Assembly: GCA_028278205.1 (NCBI GenBank)
Contig: JANQES010000018.1
Location: 1-64,000 of the forward strand
Reading direction: 5' to 3'
DNA length: 64,000 nt
Source: Rhodothermales bacterium
GTDB taxonomy: Bacteria > Bacteroidota > Rhodothermia > Rhodothermales > Bin80
Positions 41,185 through 50,541 of the stretch are shown piece after piece; within the stretch, counting starts at the first letter, position 1; every line of letters begins with the position of its first letter. A program made the position numbers and the translations under genes. The notes beneath the pieces were generated by a model that searched no databases, was not told where the DNA came from, and was given only the letters and a program-made list of their open reading frames with translations.

Positions 41185-42903
41185 ATGAAAAGGTTCTGGC
41201 TCATCATTCCCATGCTATTGCTCGTCGCGCCGGTGCTGGCGCAGGAACCGGCGCAAGAAGACGAGCAAGAGCCCGCGCCCGTCGTCACCCGGATCAGCGG
41301 TACGCTTCTGGGGGCTGATGGAGAGCCCATGGAATTTGCACATGTTCATCTCCAACCCTTATCGCCGGGGAAGACCATAGCAAGCATGGAGGTGGCGCCC
41401 GACGGGAGTTACGAACTGGAGACCGATACCACGGGGGTCTTCCGGTTGCGCTTCACAGGGGCCCATCATCTTGAAAAATTGGGCACGCTTCTGCTCACCG
41501 GCGCGGGTAATCCCCTCGAAATCGACGCGCAACTGAGCACGCATACCTACAAAGAGGATTTCTCCGAGGTGGCGGTCACGGGAGATTTTAACGACTTCTC
41601 TTTTCGCAACGATGTCCGCGCGATGGAACCCCAGGCCGATGGCACCTACGCCGTCGAGATCGAGGTCGAGGCCGATTCGCTGGCCTATCAGATCATCAAC
41701 GTCCTGGAGCGCCAGCGCAGCATCAACGGCACCATGAGCGACCGCTACGTCTACGACGGCGGCGGCGACTACCGGTCCGTCGTCCCGGTTGAAGACGGCA
41801 AAGTGCGCATCGTCTTCGACCCCGAAAAACTGAAGGTCGTCGAGGGCGAAGCGATGGTTCGGTTCCGCGACGAGGACTGCATCGAAGCCGGCTATGCGGC
41901 CTTTCATCAAGATCTGACGGACCAGCGGACCGCCTACTTCGAGCAGTTGACGAAGATGCGCGAAGAAGAGACGCCCGACTCCGTGATGAAGGCTTTCAGC
42001 AAGGACTACGACTGGTCTGAAACGCACGCGTTGATCGAAAAGGCGCTGGACGAGACCAACGACGTAGAGATGCGCCACACCCTGTTGATGACCTACCTCT
42101 CCAACGCGGGTCGGGTCGATTCGGTCTATGCCCAGATGGCCCTGGCCGAGATCGAACCGGCTTCGTCGAAGTGGTCGATGGGGCGTTTTAATGTGATGAA
42201 GGCCGTGAATGCGTCGGGGCAGAAAGAGGTGTATAACGACTTTATCTACGCCGTGCTGCGCGAAAACGAGGATAAGACGCTCAAAGCCAGTCTTTTGCAG
42301 TACCTCGTCGGCATGGCCGACTACGAGGAGCGCGATGCCGAAAAGCAGATTCTCTACGCCTGGCTCGTGGCGGAATATCCCGACACGTTCGAAGCGAAGT
42401 GGGCCAAGAATCAGTACGACCCGGCCCGCGCCATCCGGGAAGGCGCGCCCGTGCCGGAATTTGAGATCGCCTCGATGGAAGACTCGACGGTCGTCTTTTC
42501 GAGCGAGAACATGAAAGGCCAGGTTTATCTGATCGATTTCTGGGCGGTCTGGTGCGGCCCGTGCATCGCCGAGATGCCCAACCTGCACGAGGTCTACGAG
42601 AAATACAAGGACGACGGCTTCACCATCTTAAGCCTCTCGTTCGACGGCTCGCCCGACGAGGTGACGGAATACCGCGAAGGCGAATGGAAGATGCCCTGGC
42701 TGCACGCCTTCGCCGACGGCGGCTTTTCGTCGGACATGGCCAAGAGCTTTCAGGTTCTGGGCATCCCCAAACCGATTCTCATCGGCAACGACGGCATGAT
42801 CCTCAAAACCGAGCGCGACCTGCGCGGCGACAAGCTCGACAAAACCCTCGCCGAGGTCTTCGGCTACGAAACCGAGGAAGCCGAGGAGATGGAGAAAAAG
42901 TAG
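41185..42903 (+). CDS. Exported TlpA-like thioredoxin-fold protein, paralogue
   Basis: A 572-residue protein with a signal peptide (about 1-20, ending VLAQ), an acidic linker, a carboxypeptidase-regulatory-like domain (RISGTLLGADGEPMEFAHVHL), a beta-rich segment (VTGDFNDFSFRNDV) that resembles a CBM48-type strand pattern, a helical middle, and a C-terminal TlpA-type domain with LIDFWAVWCGPCIAEMPNL (Cys457 and Cys460) and cis-Pro IPKPILI. The classical WCGPC contrasts with WCDAC in its neighbour, so the two may differ in redox potential. The C-terminus is highly acidic (ETEEAEEMEKK). Confidence 0.9.
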   Translation: MKRFWLIIPMLLLVAPVLAQEPAQEDEQEPAPVVTRISGTLLGADGEPMEFAHVHLQPLSPGKTIASMEVAPDGSYELETDTTGVFRLRFTGAHHLEKLGTLLLTGAGNPLEIDAQLSTHTYKEDFSEVAVTGDFNDFSFRNDVRAMEPQADGTYAVEIEVEADSLAYQIINVLERQRSINGTMSDRYVYDGGGDYRSVVPVEDGKVRIVFDPEKLKVVEGEAMVRFRDEDCIEAGYAAFHQDLTDQRTAYFEQLTKMREEETPDSVMKAFSKDYDWSETHALIEKALDETNDVEMRHTLLMTYLSNAGRVDSVYAQMALAEIEPASSKWSMGRFNVMKAVNASGQKEVYNDFIYAVLRENEDKTLKASLLQYLVGMADYEERDAEKQILYAWLVAEYPDTFEAKWAKNQYDPARAIREGAPVPEFEIASMEDSTVVFSSENMKGQVYLIDFWAVWCGPCIAEMPNLHEVYEKYKDDGFTILSLSFDGSPDEVTEYREGEWKMPWLHAFADGGFSSDMAKSFQVLGIPKPILIGNDGMILKTERDLRGDKLDKTLAEVFGYETEEAEEMEKK

Positions 42904-42908
42904 GGGGA

Positions 42909-43013
42909 ATGAAACGTAAAACGTGACACGAGCCGAAGGCGACTGATGAAATAAACGTGAGGGTGCTTGCGCCAACCGGGGTGCGGGCACCCTTACGTTT
43001 TGCATTTTACGAA
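42909..43013. repeat. Palindrome of CGTAAAACGTG words, copy 2
   Basis: Inner arms AAACGTGAGGGTGC (42953-42966) and GCACCCTTACGTTT (42987-43000) match with one difference. Outer arms carry GAAACGTAAAACGTG (42910-42924) and TTTTGCATTTTACG. The words are related to 22250-22334. Confidence 0.75.
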
Positions 43014-43081
43014 TCTTCTATTGCGATGATTAGTTTGGGGAGGGCGATATCCTTAGAATTTAGATCGATCCTTCCAAACGC

Positions 43082-44485
43082 ATGGATCTACAAGCTTATC
43101 TGCAAGAAGCTGTCGAACGCATTCGAGATTGGGAAGCTGGCTGGGGCGCCTACGACCGACATCCGTCGCTGGCGGTGGATGACGAGGCGTTGCGCGAGGC
43201 CTTCGCGGCCTATACCGGGCGGCTTGGTGGCAACTATCCGTTTTTCCATCCGCGGTATGCCGGGCAGATGCTCAAGCCGCCGCATCCGGTGGCTGTGCTG
43301 GGCTACCTCGCGGCGATGCTCATCAACCCCAACAACCACGCCCTCGACGGCGGGCCGCCGACAGCACAGATGGAGAAAGAGGTCGTGCGCGCGCTCGCGG
43401 CGATGTTCGGCCTGCCGGATCAGACGCTCGGCCATCTGACCAGCAGCGGCACCATCGCCAACCTCGAAGCGCTCTGGGTAGCGCGCGAGTTGCATCCGGA
43501 CAAAGCCGTCGGCTTCAGCGAAGAGGCGCACTACACCCACAGCCGAATGGGCCGGGTGCTCGGCCTCGACACCATCGCCCTGCCTGCCGACGCGCAGGGG
43601 CGGCTGCGGCTCGATGCGCTCGAAGAACACCTGCGCGCAGGAAATCTAGGCACGGTCGTCTTGACTGCCGGCACCACCGGCCTCGGCGCCGTCGATCCCA
43701 TCGCCGATGCGGTGGCGCTGTGCCGGCGCTACGGCTGCCGCGCGCACGTCGATGCGGCCTACGGCGGTTTCTTCGTGCTCCACGCCGGCGACGACGCCGA
43801 ACCCGGCCTGCTCTCCGACACCGCCAAACGCCACTACCGCGCCATCGCCGACTGCGACTCGGTCGTCGTCGATCCGCACAAACACGGCCTGCAACCCTAC
43901 GGCTGCGGCTGCATCCTCTTCCGCGACCCCTCCGCCGGGCGTTTCTACAAGCACGACTCGCCCTACACCTACTTCACCTCGGACGAACTGCATCTGGGCG
44001 AGATCAGCCTGGAATGCTCGCGGGCCGGGGCCTCTGCCGGCGCGTTGTGGCTGACCCTGCAACTGTTGCCGCTTCGCGCTAATGAAGGCCTGGGGCCGGT
44101 GCTGGCCGCCTGCCTGCGCGCCGCCCGTGCCTGGTCCGAGCGCATCGCCGGTTCCGGCGCGTTGCGGCCCTACCTGACGCCTGAACTCGACATCGTCACC
44201 TATTTCCCCGTGCCGGAGCCGCCGACAGCCTCGGCGCTCGATGCGGCCAGCCAACACCTCTTCGAACGCGCCATGGACGATGCCGAGAACCCCATCTTCC
44301 TCAGCGTGCTCCGCGCCGAAAGCGCCGCCCTCAAAACCCGGCTTCCGGATCTCGACGTCGATCAGCCGCAAGCGCGCATCCTGCGCAGCGTACTGATGCG
44401 CCCCGAACACGAGCACTACGTCGATCACCTGTTTCCCCGAATCGAACAGTGGGCGCGGGATTTATTAATGGTGAATTGCGAATAG
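43082..44485 (+). CDS. Pyridoxal-dependent group II amino acid decarboxylase
   Basis: A 467-residue PLP enzyme of the glutamate/aromatic/aspartate decarboxylase group. Signatures: [39 protein letters not shown] (cofactor phosphate site), [10 protein letters not shown] and [14 protein letters not shown] with the Schiff-base Lys267. The substrate cannot be decided; aromatic amino acids, aspartate or 2,4-diaminobutyrate are possible. The last codons and the TAG lie in the arm of a perfect palindrome (44474-44504). Confidence 0.9.
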   Translation: MDLQAYLQEAVERIRDWEAGWGAYDRHPSLAVDDEALREAFAAYTGRLGGNYPFFHPRYAGQMLKPPHPVAVLGYLAAMLINPNNHALDGGPPTAQMEKEVVRALAAMFGLPDQTLGHLTSSGTIANLEALWVARELHPDKAVGFSEEAHYTHSRMGRVLGLDTIALPADAQGRLRLDALEEHLRAGNLGTVVLTAGTTGLGAVDPIADAVALCRRYGCRAHVDAAYGGFFVLHAGDDAEPGLLSDTAKRHYRAIADCDSVVVDPHKHGLQPYGCGCILFRDPSAGRFYKHDSPYTYFTSDELHLGEISLECSRAGASAGALWLTLQLLPLRANEGLGPVLAACLRAARAWSERIAGSGALRPYLTPELDIVTYFPVPEPPTASALDAASQHLFERAMDDAENPIFLSVLRAESAALKTRLPDLDVDQPQARILRSVLMRPEHEHYVDHLFPRIEQWARDLLMVNCE

Positions 44486-44504
44486 CGAATCACTATTCGC
44501 AATT
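44474..44504 (+). terminator. Perfect 12-bp palindrome overlapping the decarboxylase stop
   Basis: AATTGCGAATAG (44474-44485) and CTATTCGCAATT (44493-44504), 7-base loop. The left arm encodes the last residues (Asn-Cys-Glu) and the TAG stop. The rlmB start is 11 bases further on, so termination here must be partial or rlmB has its own promoter. Confidence 0.65.
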
Positions 44505-44514
44505 AGACGATTTT

Positions 44515-45288
44515 ATGTCTCCCAAAAAACAGCCCGAAACCTTACTCATCGTGGGGCGCAATCCGGTGCGGGAGGCGCTTGAGCGCGAGCCGGACCGGAT
44601 CGAAAAGGTGATGATCCAGCGAGGCGGCGGGCGCGGGCTCGATGCGTTCCGCCGGGCGGCATCGGAGGCGGGTGTGCCGGTGCAATTCGTGCCCCCCAGG
44701 CGCATCAATCAGGTGGCGCCGGGGCTGCATCATCAAGGCGTCGTGGCCTTCACCGCCCCGATTGCCTATCACGATGTGGATGACATGCTGGCGGCGATAG
44801 CGCCCGATTTGGAGACAGTCCAGCGCGAGAAACCCATCCTGCTCGTGCTCGACCGGATCGAAGATCCGCACAATTTCGGCGCGATGGTGCGGACGGCGGT
44901 GGCAGCGGGGGTGGCGGGCGTCATCGTGCCGAAGCAGCACATGGCGCCGTTGAACGCGACGGTGATCAAAGCCAGCGCCGGGACCGCGCCACGCATTCCC
45001 GTCGCCCGCGTAGATCGTCTGGCGGAGGTCCTCGGGCAACTGAAAGAGCGCGGCTACTGGGTGATGGGCGCCGCCGAAGGCGGGGCGCTGTCGGTGTGGA
45101 ATGCCGATTGGGACCGCCCGCTGGCGCTCGTGATGGGCAGCGAAGGCCGGGGTCTACACCCGCGCCTTGCCGAGGCCTGCGACTACCTCGTTTCGATCCC
45201 CATGCGCGGCGATGCCGACTCGCTCAACGTATCGGTGGCGGCGGGGATTCTGCTTTTTGCGGCAGCACGCGCCAGAGATTCGAAATAA
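44515..45288 (+). CDS. rlmB: SpoU-type rRNA 2'-O-methyltransferase (RlmB-like)
   Basis: A 257-residue enzyme expected to methylate the 2'-O of G2251 in 23S rRNA with S-adenosylmethionine. The N-terminal substrate-binding domain has LLIVGRNPVREALER. The SPOUT knot has LVLDRIEDPHNFGAMVRTA (motif 1), LALVMGSEGRGLHPRLAEACD (motif 2) and IPMRGDADSLNVSVAAGILLF (motif 3). ATG 44515 is chosen because the upstream frame lies in the palindrome. RlmB is the best match; the TrmH sister group is the alternative. Confidence 0.92.
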   Translation: MSPKKQPETLLIVGRNPVREALEREPDRIEKVMIQRGGGRGLDAFRRAASEAGVPVQFVPPRRINQVAPGLHHQGVVAFTAPIAYHDVDDMLAAIAPDLETVQREKPILLVLDRIEDPHNFGAMVRTAVAAGVAGVIVPKQHMAPLNATVIKASAGTAPRIPVARVDRLAEVLGQLKERGYWVMGAAEGGALSVWNADWDRPLALVMGSEGRGLHPRLAEACDYLVSIPMRGDADSLNVSVAAGILLFAAARARDSK

Positions 45289-45464
45289 AAAAGCGCGGGC
45301 CAAAGCTCACGGCTACGTGCTTTGTTTCCAAAAGCATAGCCGCAGACTTCAGCCTGCGCTGTATGGGGGGGAATCGGACCGGGTTTTCTTTTTCTTGAAA
45401 GGATGCAGGGGCAAGACGCGCGCGGCGTCCTCATCCCAAAAAGAAGAAAGGCAAACGCTGCGAC

Positions 45465-45737
45465 TTAGCGCTTGCCGTTGAGTTTATACACGATCTTGCG
45501 AATCGTGTCGAACTGTAAATAGGGATATTCATCCCGTAAGGATTCGATAGCGTCGTACGCCGGCACGTCCTCGGATCGCATTTCGCGGAACCGTTTGCGA
45601 ATCTGATAATCGCGGACGCCTTTTTCGTTGAGCAGGTTGTGGGTTTCGAGCAACTCGTACACATCGTCGCCGATAAGGCCGGAGAGCGGGTTGTGTACGG
45701 TCCCGTTGGCGACTTCCATGATTTCCATGAGTTCCAT
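45465..45737 (-). CDS. Conserved small hypothetical protein
   Basis: A 90-residue soluble, helical protein: NPLSGLIGDDVYELLETHNLL, EKGVRDYQIRKRFREMRS and AIESLRDEYPYLQFDTIRKIVY. AAAGGAA lies a few bases before ATG 45737. The alternating helices and basic RKRFRE could bind nucleic acid. As I recall, similar proteins occur in Rhodothermales genomes, always uncharacterised. An unusually structured 250-bp region lies upstream. Confidence 0.75.
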   Translation of the reverse strand: MELMEIMEVANGTVHNPLSGLIGDDVYELLETHNLLNEKGVRDYQIRKRFREMRSEDVPAYDAIESLRDEYPYLQFDTIRKIVYKLNGKR

Positions 45738-45836
45738 GGTTTCCTTTACTGATAAGTTAGTGGGAGCGTCGCACAGCGTATCCCGAAGCGAGGGGGTGGA
45801 CGGCTATGCACTCAAGGAAGCAAGGCTAGCCTAAGA

Positions 45837-46034
45837 GTAGGGCAACGAGAACTGCCTACCCATAGAAATACCCTGAACGGTAAAGGCCGGGGAGCGAGCC
45901 GTGGTAATTAAGCATTGAGTTGTTCACGGACTCTTCATCCTCAGGGAAATGAATTTTGACCGGGAAATCCGTTGGTGGGCTTCGGGCCTCAACATACCGA
46001 TGCCCACTACCGAATTTGAGCGTCAAAATTCATT
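45837..46034. repeat. Structured intergenic region with hairpins and three-way-junction potential
   Basis: Pairings seen: GTAGGgCA (45837-45844) with TGCCTAC (45853-45859); CCCTGA (45871-45876) with TCAGGG (45941-45946), enclosing ACGG/CCGT (45877-45880 and 45899-45902) and GAGT/ACTC (45917-45920 and 45930-45933); and AATGAATTTTGAC (45948-45960) with GTCAAAATTCATT (46022-46034), a perfect 13-bp pair whose right arm is inside the end of the M1-like gene. The last pair could terminate that gene; the rest would form the leader of the gene at 45737. Confidence 0.5.
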
Positions 46035-48550
46035 AGGCGCAGGGCACGGCGTACGGCTTCTTGCAGCCGGGGTTGCGGTTCGGCAGGCTGATGGGCGCGC
46101 AGGGCCTTGAGCGCCTGTTCCGTAGCGACGAGGCTGAGGCTTTCGATAGCAGCGGCTCGCACGCGCGCGTCTTCATCATCCAGCGACTCGATCAGACGGT
46201 TGAGCGCGGCGCGTGATTCGGGTGCGTAAATATGTAAATAATCGATGGCAGCTAACCGGACGCCGGTGGGTTGATCGGCGGTGCTGTGTTTGAGGCCGAG
46301 GGCTACGCCTTCGCGCGCGGGCAGGTCGAGCAAGGGGAGGGCTTCGAAGGCGGCTCGGCGGATGATGTCGCGGTGCGACGGTGTGATCAGGGCCGAGCGT
46401 ACCACGTCGAGCGCCGTCGGGGCGGCGGTGCGGGCCAGCGTCTTCACCGCTGCGGCCTGCACGTGATAGCTCCGGTCGTTCTGCGCCGTCTGAAAAGCCA
46501 GTTCGTGGACGTCCGGCTCGTTTTCGTACGAAGCCAGGGCATCGAGGACGGCAGCGCGCACCCGCGCGTCTTCGTCCTGCATCATGCCCATCAGGAGCCG
46601 CTTCGTAGCCGTCGTGGCCGGCAGGTGCCCCAACGTCCCGGCGATGGCCTGCCGCGCGGCTGCCGAGGATTCATCGCGCAAGGCACTGCGCAGCCCTACG
46701 AGCAGCGACGGGTCGTCGGCAAAGGCGGTGAGCGCGCGGGCAGCGTGAATGCGGCTGACGGGATCGGGTCCCTGGCGCAGTTGCCTCATCCAGGCCCGCG
46801 CCGGCTGGTTCACCCGTGTCTCGGCCAGCACGTCGTGATCCGGATCGATCAAGAGAAACCGGGGCCGCCCCGGTAGCGGAAACGTAAAAACCTGCGAGTC
46901 GGCTTCTAGATCGACTTCGAAGCGCAACACCTCGGAGAGGGTATGCACTTCGAGGGTGAGCGTCGTCCGGAAGACGTCAGGAACCTGCGCGCCTTCCTGC
47001 TCCTGCGTCACGATGACGGCGAGTTGGCCGGCCTCGGTGTCGTAGGTGTAGCGCGCGGCGAGGAGGGGATGGCCGGCGGCTTCGACCCACTGGGCAAAAA
47101 ACGTATCGAAATTCTCTCCGGTGACGCGTTCGAGGACTCGTTTGAAATCGGCGGTATCGACGGATTGGAAGGCGAAGGTCGTCAGGTAGTTTTCCAGCAC
47201 GTTCCAGAACAAGGCATCCCCGATCTTGCGGCGGATCATATGCAGCACCCATGCGCCTTTCTGCGCGCTGTGCGCATCGAGGACGTCTGAGGGGTCGATC
47301 CATCGGTTCCAGACCAGCGGGCGGCGGTAGTGCCGGGCTTCGGCCTGATAGCGCTCGGCGTGATCCATCATCGTCAGGGCGAAGGCGCCGGCGTCTTGAT
47401 GATGTTCCGTAAAGAGCGCGCTCAGGTACGTGGCAAACCCTTCATCGAGCCAGGCATCGGCCCAGGAGCCTGCCGTGACGCCGCCGCCGAACCATTGATG
47501 AGCCAGCATCCGGGCAAGCAGCGGATCGACGTTTTCGCTGAGGGCGGCGCGTTCGTCGAGCATAATATCATCCGAGAACGCCGCTGCGCCGGCCAGCGCC
47601 TGTCCTTCTTGATGAACCTGCCGCAAGATTACCTGATCGTATGATCTGCGCGGAAAGGGCACGTTCAGGTTTTCGGCGAAGAACGTCATCATCTCCGGCG
47701 TCCGCCCGAAGGTGCGCGCTACGTCGCCGATGTGCTCAGGATAGACCCGGTACGAGAGCGAGATCGATTGAGCCGGCGAGGCCACACGGGCCGTATTTTG
47801 ATGCGCCTCGTAATCGCCCACGGCCAGCATGAGATGGCGCGGCGTATGCGGATTATCCTGCCGAAAATACGTGGTGACGGTCCCGTCTTCATTGTCAATC
47901 TCCTCGACCCGCCGCCCATTCGAAAACACCCCCCGTGACGAGTCGGCAGTGATCAGCACCTCGGAGGTCATCATGTCGGTGGGCGCATCGAGGACCGGGA
48001 TCCAGTGGCGGGTGGCGCCGGGCGCGTTGAGGGTCCAGATCTGCCGTTTTTGCGCCGAGTTTTGACGGCTCGGCGCGACGAAAAAGAGCCCCCGGCGCGG
48101 CTGCGTGTTGTAGAAGACCCGCACTTCGAACCCCTCAAACGGCAGGAAAAGCGAGTCGGGCGCGGTGAAAAGCGAGTCCAGGGGAATCTGAAGCGAATCG
48201 CCGCTGCTGCGAAACGCGGTATGCGTCATCGCCGGGACGCTGGCGCCGATGAGCACACTGTCGATAGCCATGCCGGCGGTCCGGAGCAGCAGCGGCGCGG
48301 CGGTGCTGTCGAACTGTTCCGGATCGAGCGGCGCCAGCCGCAGCGTGGCATCGCCGAAGACCCGGCGCGTGTCGTCGAAGCGCAGGGCCAGGCGCAGGTG
48401 TTCCTGGTCGAAGCGCGCAGCGGGGGCCTCGTGGACCGGGCCGGTAAAGAGGGGGTGATCGGAGGCCCGTTCCGTCGTCTGTGCCCAGGCCGGCGCCGCC
48501 GCCACGAGCAGCACCAGGAAGGGGGCGATATATCGGAGTAAACGCGCCAT
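46007..48550 (-). CDS. M1-peptidase-like pseudoenzyme with HEAT repeats
   Basis: An 847-residue exported protein (signal peptide about 1-23, ending AWAQ). Residues about 40-460 match M1 aminopeptidases: FYNTQPRRGLFFVAP, WIPVLDAPTDMMTSEVLITA, AHQWFGGGV and WLDEGFATYL. The zinc motif HExxH is replaced by RMLAH (347-351), so the first His and catalytic Glu are gone. The GAMEN-type motif is GAAAF (321-325). Glu370 remains. Residues about 590-847 are HEAT-like repeats (DEDARVRAAVLDAL units). It is probably a catalytically dead binding or scaffold protein in the periplasm. ATG 48550 is chosen; the open frame upstream crosses a repeat and the next gene. Confidence 0.9.
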   Translation of the reverse strand: MARLLRYIAPFLVLLVAAAPAWAQTTERASDHPLFTGPVHEAPAARFDQEHLRLALRFDDTRRVFGDATLRLAPLDPEQFDSTAAPLLLRTAGMAIDSVLIGASVPAMTHTAFRSSGDSLQIPLDSLFTAPDSLFLPFEGFEVRVFYNTQPRRGLFFVAPSRQNSAQKRQIWTLNAPGATRHWIPVLDAPTDMMTSEVLITADSSRGVFSNGRRVEEIDNEDGTVTTYFRQDNPHTPRHLMLAVGDYEAHQNTARVASPAQSISLSYRVYPEHIGDVARTFGRTPEMMTFFAENLNVPFPRRSYDQVILRQVHQEGQALAGAAAFSDDIMLDERAALSENVDPLLARMLAHQWFGGGVTAGSWADAWLDEGFATYLSALFTEHHQDAGAFALTMMDHAERYQAEARHYRRPLVWNRWIDPSDVLDAHSAQKGAWVLHMIRRKIGDALFWNVLENYLTTFAFQSVDTADFKRVLERVTGENFDTFFAQWVEAAGHPLLAARYTYDTEAGQLAVIVTQEQEGAQVPDVFRTTLTLEVHTLSEVLRFEVDLEADSQVFTFPLPGRPRFLLIDPDHDVLAETRVNQPARAWMRQLRQGPDPVSRIHAARALTAFADDPSLLVGLRSALRDESSAAARQAIAGTLGHLPATTATKRLLMGMMQDEDARVRAAVLDALASYENEPDVHELAFQTAQNDRSYHVQAAAVKTLARTAAPTALDVVRSALITPSHRDIIRRAAFEALPLLDLPAREGVALGLKHSTADQPTGVRLAAIDYLHIYAPESRAALNRLIESLDDEDARVRAAAIESLSLVATEQALKALRAHQPAEPQPRLQEAVRRALRLMNFDAQIR

Positions 48551-48555
48551 GGGAG

Positions 48556-48704
48556 AATTTTGGATTTTAGATTTTGGATTGGTCAGATTGGGCACCATCA
48601 TCTCAATCGAAAAAACCGCAGCGGTTCCAACCGTCCCGGCTTTTTCGATTATTGAATCCCATCGAGAATAACAATCCAAAATCCAAAATCTAAAATCCAA
48701 AATC
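48556..48704. repeat. Family A palindromic element, copy 4
   Basis: Outer ATTTTGGATTTTAG words (from 48556) and AATCCAAAATCC words (48673-48704). The hairpin AATCGAAAAAACC (48605-48617) pairs with GGCTTTTTCGATT (48638-48650) with one mismatch. The stem sequence differs from copies 2, 3 and 5 on both arms while pairing is kept. Confidence 0.88.
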
Positions 48705-48714
48705 AGAACCCTGT

Positions 48715-49782
48715 TCACTCGTCCGCTTGCCGGGCTGCTTGCGCACGGCGGCGCAGCGTGCCGAGGCTTGATCCTTGAAGCATCAAGCAGAGAAACCCGA
48801 CGACGATGTAGAGCAACATCTGACCGCCGTGCACGAAGGCCGCATACGTCAGGGCCAGCGACGTCTCGACTCCGTACAGGTTGACGAGCGTTACGCGTGT
48901 AATATAATGAAACGCCCCCATGCCGCCCGGCGCGATTGCTACGCCGATGGCTCCCAGCATCATGATACACAGGGTGTCGAGCAGCGACAGGTTGTAGGGG
49001 CCGGCCATATCGAACATCAGCAGAGGGATGTAGGCCATCATCAAATAGAGAAACCACATCACCAGGGTGCTGACGATGAGCGCCAGGCGGCGCGGCGAGC
49101 GCAGCACCGTAGCCAGTCCGTCTTTGAACGAGGTCAGGCTGGGCCGGATGCGCCGGTTCCAGAGGCGGCGCAGGGGCGCCTCTTCGGCACGGATGCCGAA
49201 GCTGTAAATCAGCGCGAAAAGGATGGTTACGCCCAGCATCAGCACCAACACCGTCAGCATCGGTATCTGGCTGATCTGCGCTTTCATCGGGGTGAGGAAA
49301 TGCTCCTGCAGGAAATCCGATTGATCGAGCAGTAAGAAAAACGTGGCGACAAGGCCCAGCAGGAGCACCAGCGCGTCGAGGATGCGTTCGATGACAACGG
49401 TGCCCAGCACCCCGCTGAAGGAGAGCTTTTCGTGCGCGGCCAGGTCGGCAGTACGCACGACCTCACCCACGCGCGGCAGGGCGTAGTTGACCATGTAGCC
49501 GACCATGGTCGCGAAGAACGCTGTTTTCAGCGAAACGCGCCGGGGGCCGGCCTCCGGCGCGTCGGCGGGCAGGGCTTCGAGCAAGATTTGCCAGCGCCAC
49601 GCCCGAATCAGATGGCTCACCATCGTCACCGCGCCCAGCGGCACGATCCAGCGGTAGTCTGCCTGGCGCAGGGCCTCGCCCATCTCGTTGAAATCAACTC
49701 CCTGGAGCGCCAGGTAGAGCAGGACGCCCGCAAGCACAAAGAATCCGCCTTGAATCAGAATGCGGCGCGCGCGAGGAGTCAC
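48715..49782 (-). CDS. Flippase-like / lysylphosphatidylglycerol-synthase-TM family membrane protein
   Basis: A 355-residue integral membrane protein (UPF0104/YbhN-type) with about eight TM helices, starting at GTG 49782. Family features: LIRAWRWQILLEAL, FFATMVGYMVNYALPRVGEVVRTADLA in two adjoining segments, GVLGTVVIERILDALVLL, and a C-terminal GAIGVAIAPGGMGAFHYI. Members may move lipids across the membrane, but most are untested. It follows lolA on the same strand by 30 bases, suggesting an envelope role. Confidence 0.88.
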   Translation of the reverse strand: MTPRARRILIQGGFFVLAGVLLYLALQGVDFNEMGEALRQADYRWIVPLGAVTMVSHLIRAWRWQILLEALPADAPEAGPRRVSLKTAFFATMVGYMVNYALPRVGEVVRTADLAAHEKLSFSGVLGTVVIERILDALVLLLGLVATFFLLLDQSDFLQEHFLTPMKAQISQIPMLTVLVLMLGVTILFALIYSFGIRAEEAPLRRLWNRRIRPSLTSFKDGLATVLRSPRRLALIVSTLVMWFLYLMMAYIPLLMFDMAGPYNLSLLDTLCIMMLGAIGVAIAPGGMGAFHYITRVTLVNLYGVETSLALTYAAFVHGGQMLLYIVVGFLCLMLQGSSLGTLRRRAQAARQADE

Positions 49783-49812
49783 GAGTAAGAGGAAAGTGGT
49801 TGAAGAGAGGGA

Positions 49813-50466
49813 TCAGGATCGCAAATCGATGATTTCGACGCCCTCGGGTGGGGTGAATGAGAAGGTGTCCGGAGCGAGGGTCGGGTTGAGTTCGATATTA
49901 TCGAGCGTGAAGGCCATGCGCGTTTCGTTGACGTCGAGCATCGTCAGCTTCGTGATGATGTCGTCGTGGTCGCGCATCCAGATGGTGGCTTCGCGGAAGA
50001 AAGAGTCGGGGCTTTTGGGTTCGAGGTTGAGCCGGTAGTGCCTGGCGCCGTTGTAGGTGACCACGGCCACGTCGCGGACGTCGAAGCGTTGGTCATAGTT
50101 GAGCAGAAACGAACTCGGCGTAAAAGAAGCCTCATCTTCGACGACGTCGTTGATGAGCACCTGCTGCTCCTGAGGCCGGTAGACATAGGTCTCCTGCCCA
50201 TTGACCACCAACACCTCGGTGCCGGTTTCGACGCGGTATTTGTCGCCTTGCAGGATCAACCGGCCTGTGAAGGAATCCTCCTGCTCCGAGAACGCCGACG
50301 ACATCGTCTGTGTGAACTCGGCGCTCAAGGCTTCGATAGAATTGTACTTATCCAGGAGGCGCTTGAAGACGGTTTCGGCATCCTGCGCATGAGCCGCCGG
50401 GTGTCCAGCGGTCAGGACAATGGCTGCAAAAAGCACCAGGCCGGCTATCATACTACGGGTGAACAT
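49813..50466 (-). CDS. lolA: LolA-like outer-membrane lipoprotein carrier
   Basis: A 217-residue periplasmic protein with a signal peptide (about 1-27, ending AHA). It carries lipoproteins from the inner to the outer membrane in a hydrophobic cavity. The LolA pattern is clear: IEALSAEFTQTMSS, FTGRLILQGDKYRVET, VVNGQETYVYRPQEQQVLI and a final strand TFSFTPPEGVEIIDL. No LolB or LolCDE gene is adjacent. It is likely cotranscribed with the flippase-like gene. Confidence 0.92.
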   Translation of the reverse strand: MFTRSMIAGLVLFAAIVLTAGHPAAHAQDAETVFKRLLDKYNSIEALSAEFTQTMSSAFSEQEDSFTGRLILQGDKYRVETGTEVLVVNGQETYVYRPQEQQVLINDVVEDEASFTPSSFLLNYDQRFDVRDVAVVTYNGARHYRLNLEPKSPDSFFREATIWMRDHDDIITKLTMLDVNETRMAFTLDNIELNPTLAPDTFSFTPPEGVEIIDLRS

Positions 50467-50541
50467 CGGGTTTCGAGGTCTTAATGGAAGAAAACGATTG
50501 GTTGATCCTGTACCGTTGCAAAGCGCGTGCCCTGTTACCCC

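Noticed and set aside
48551..49057. N-terminal extension of the M1-like protein by 169 codons
   Set aside because: The extension crosses the family A element and overlaps the flippase-like gene. The ATG at 48550 gives a clean signal peptide.
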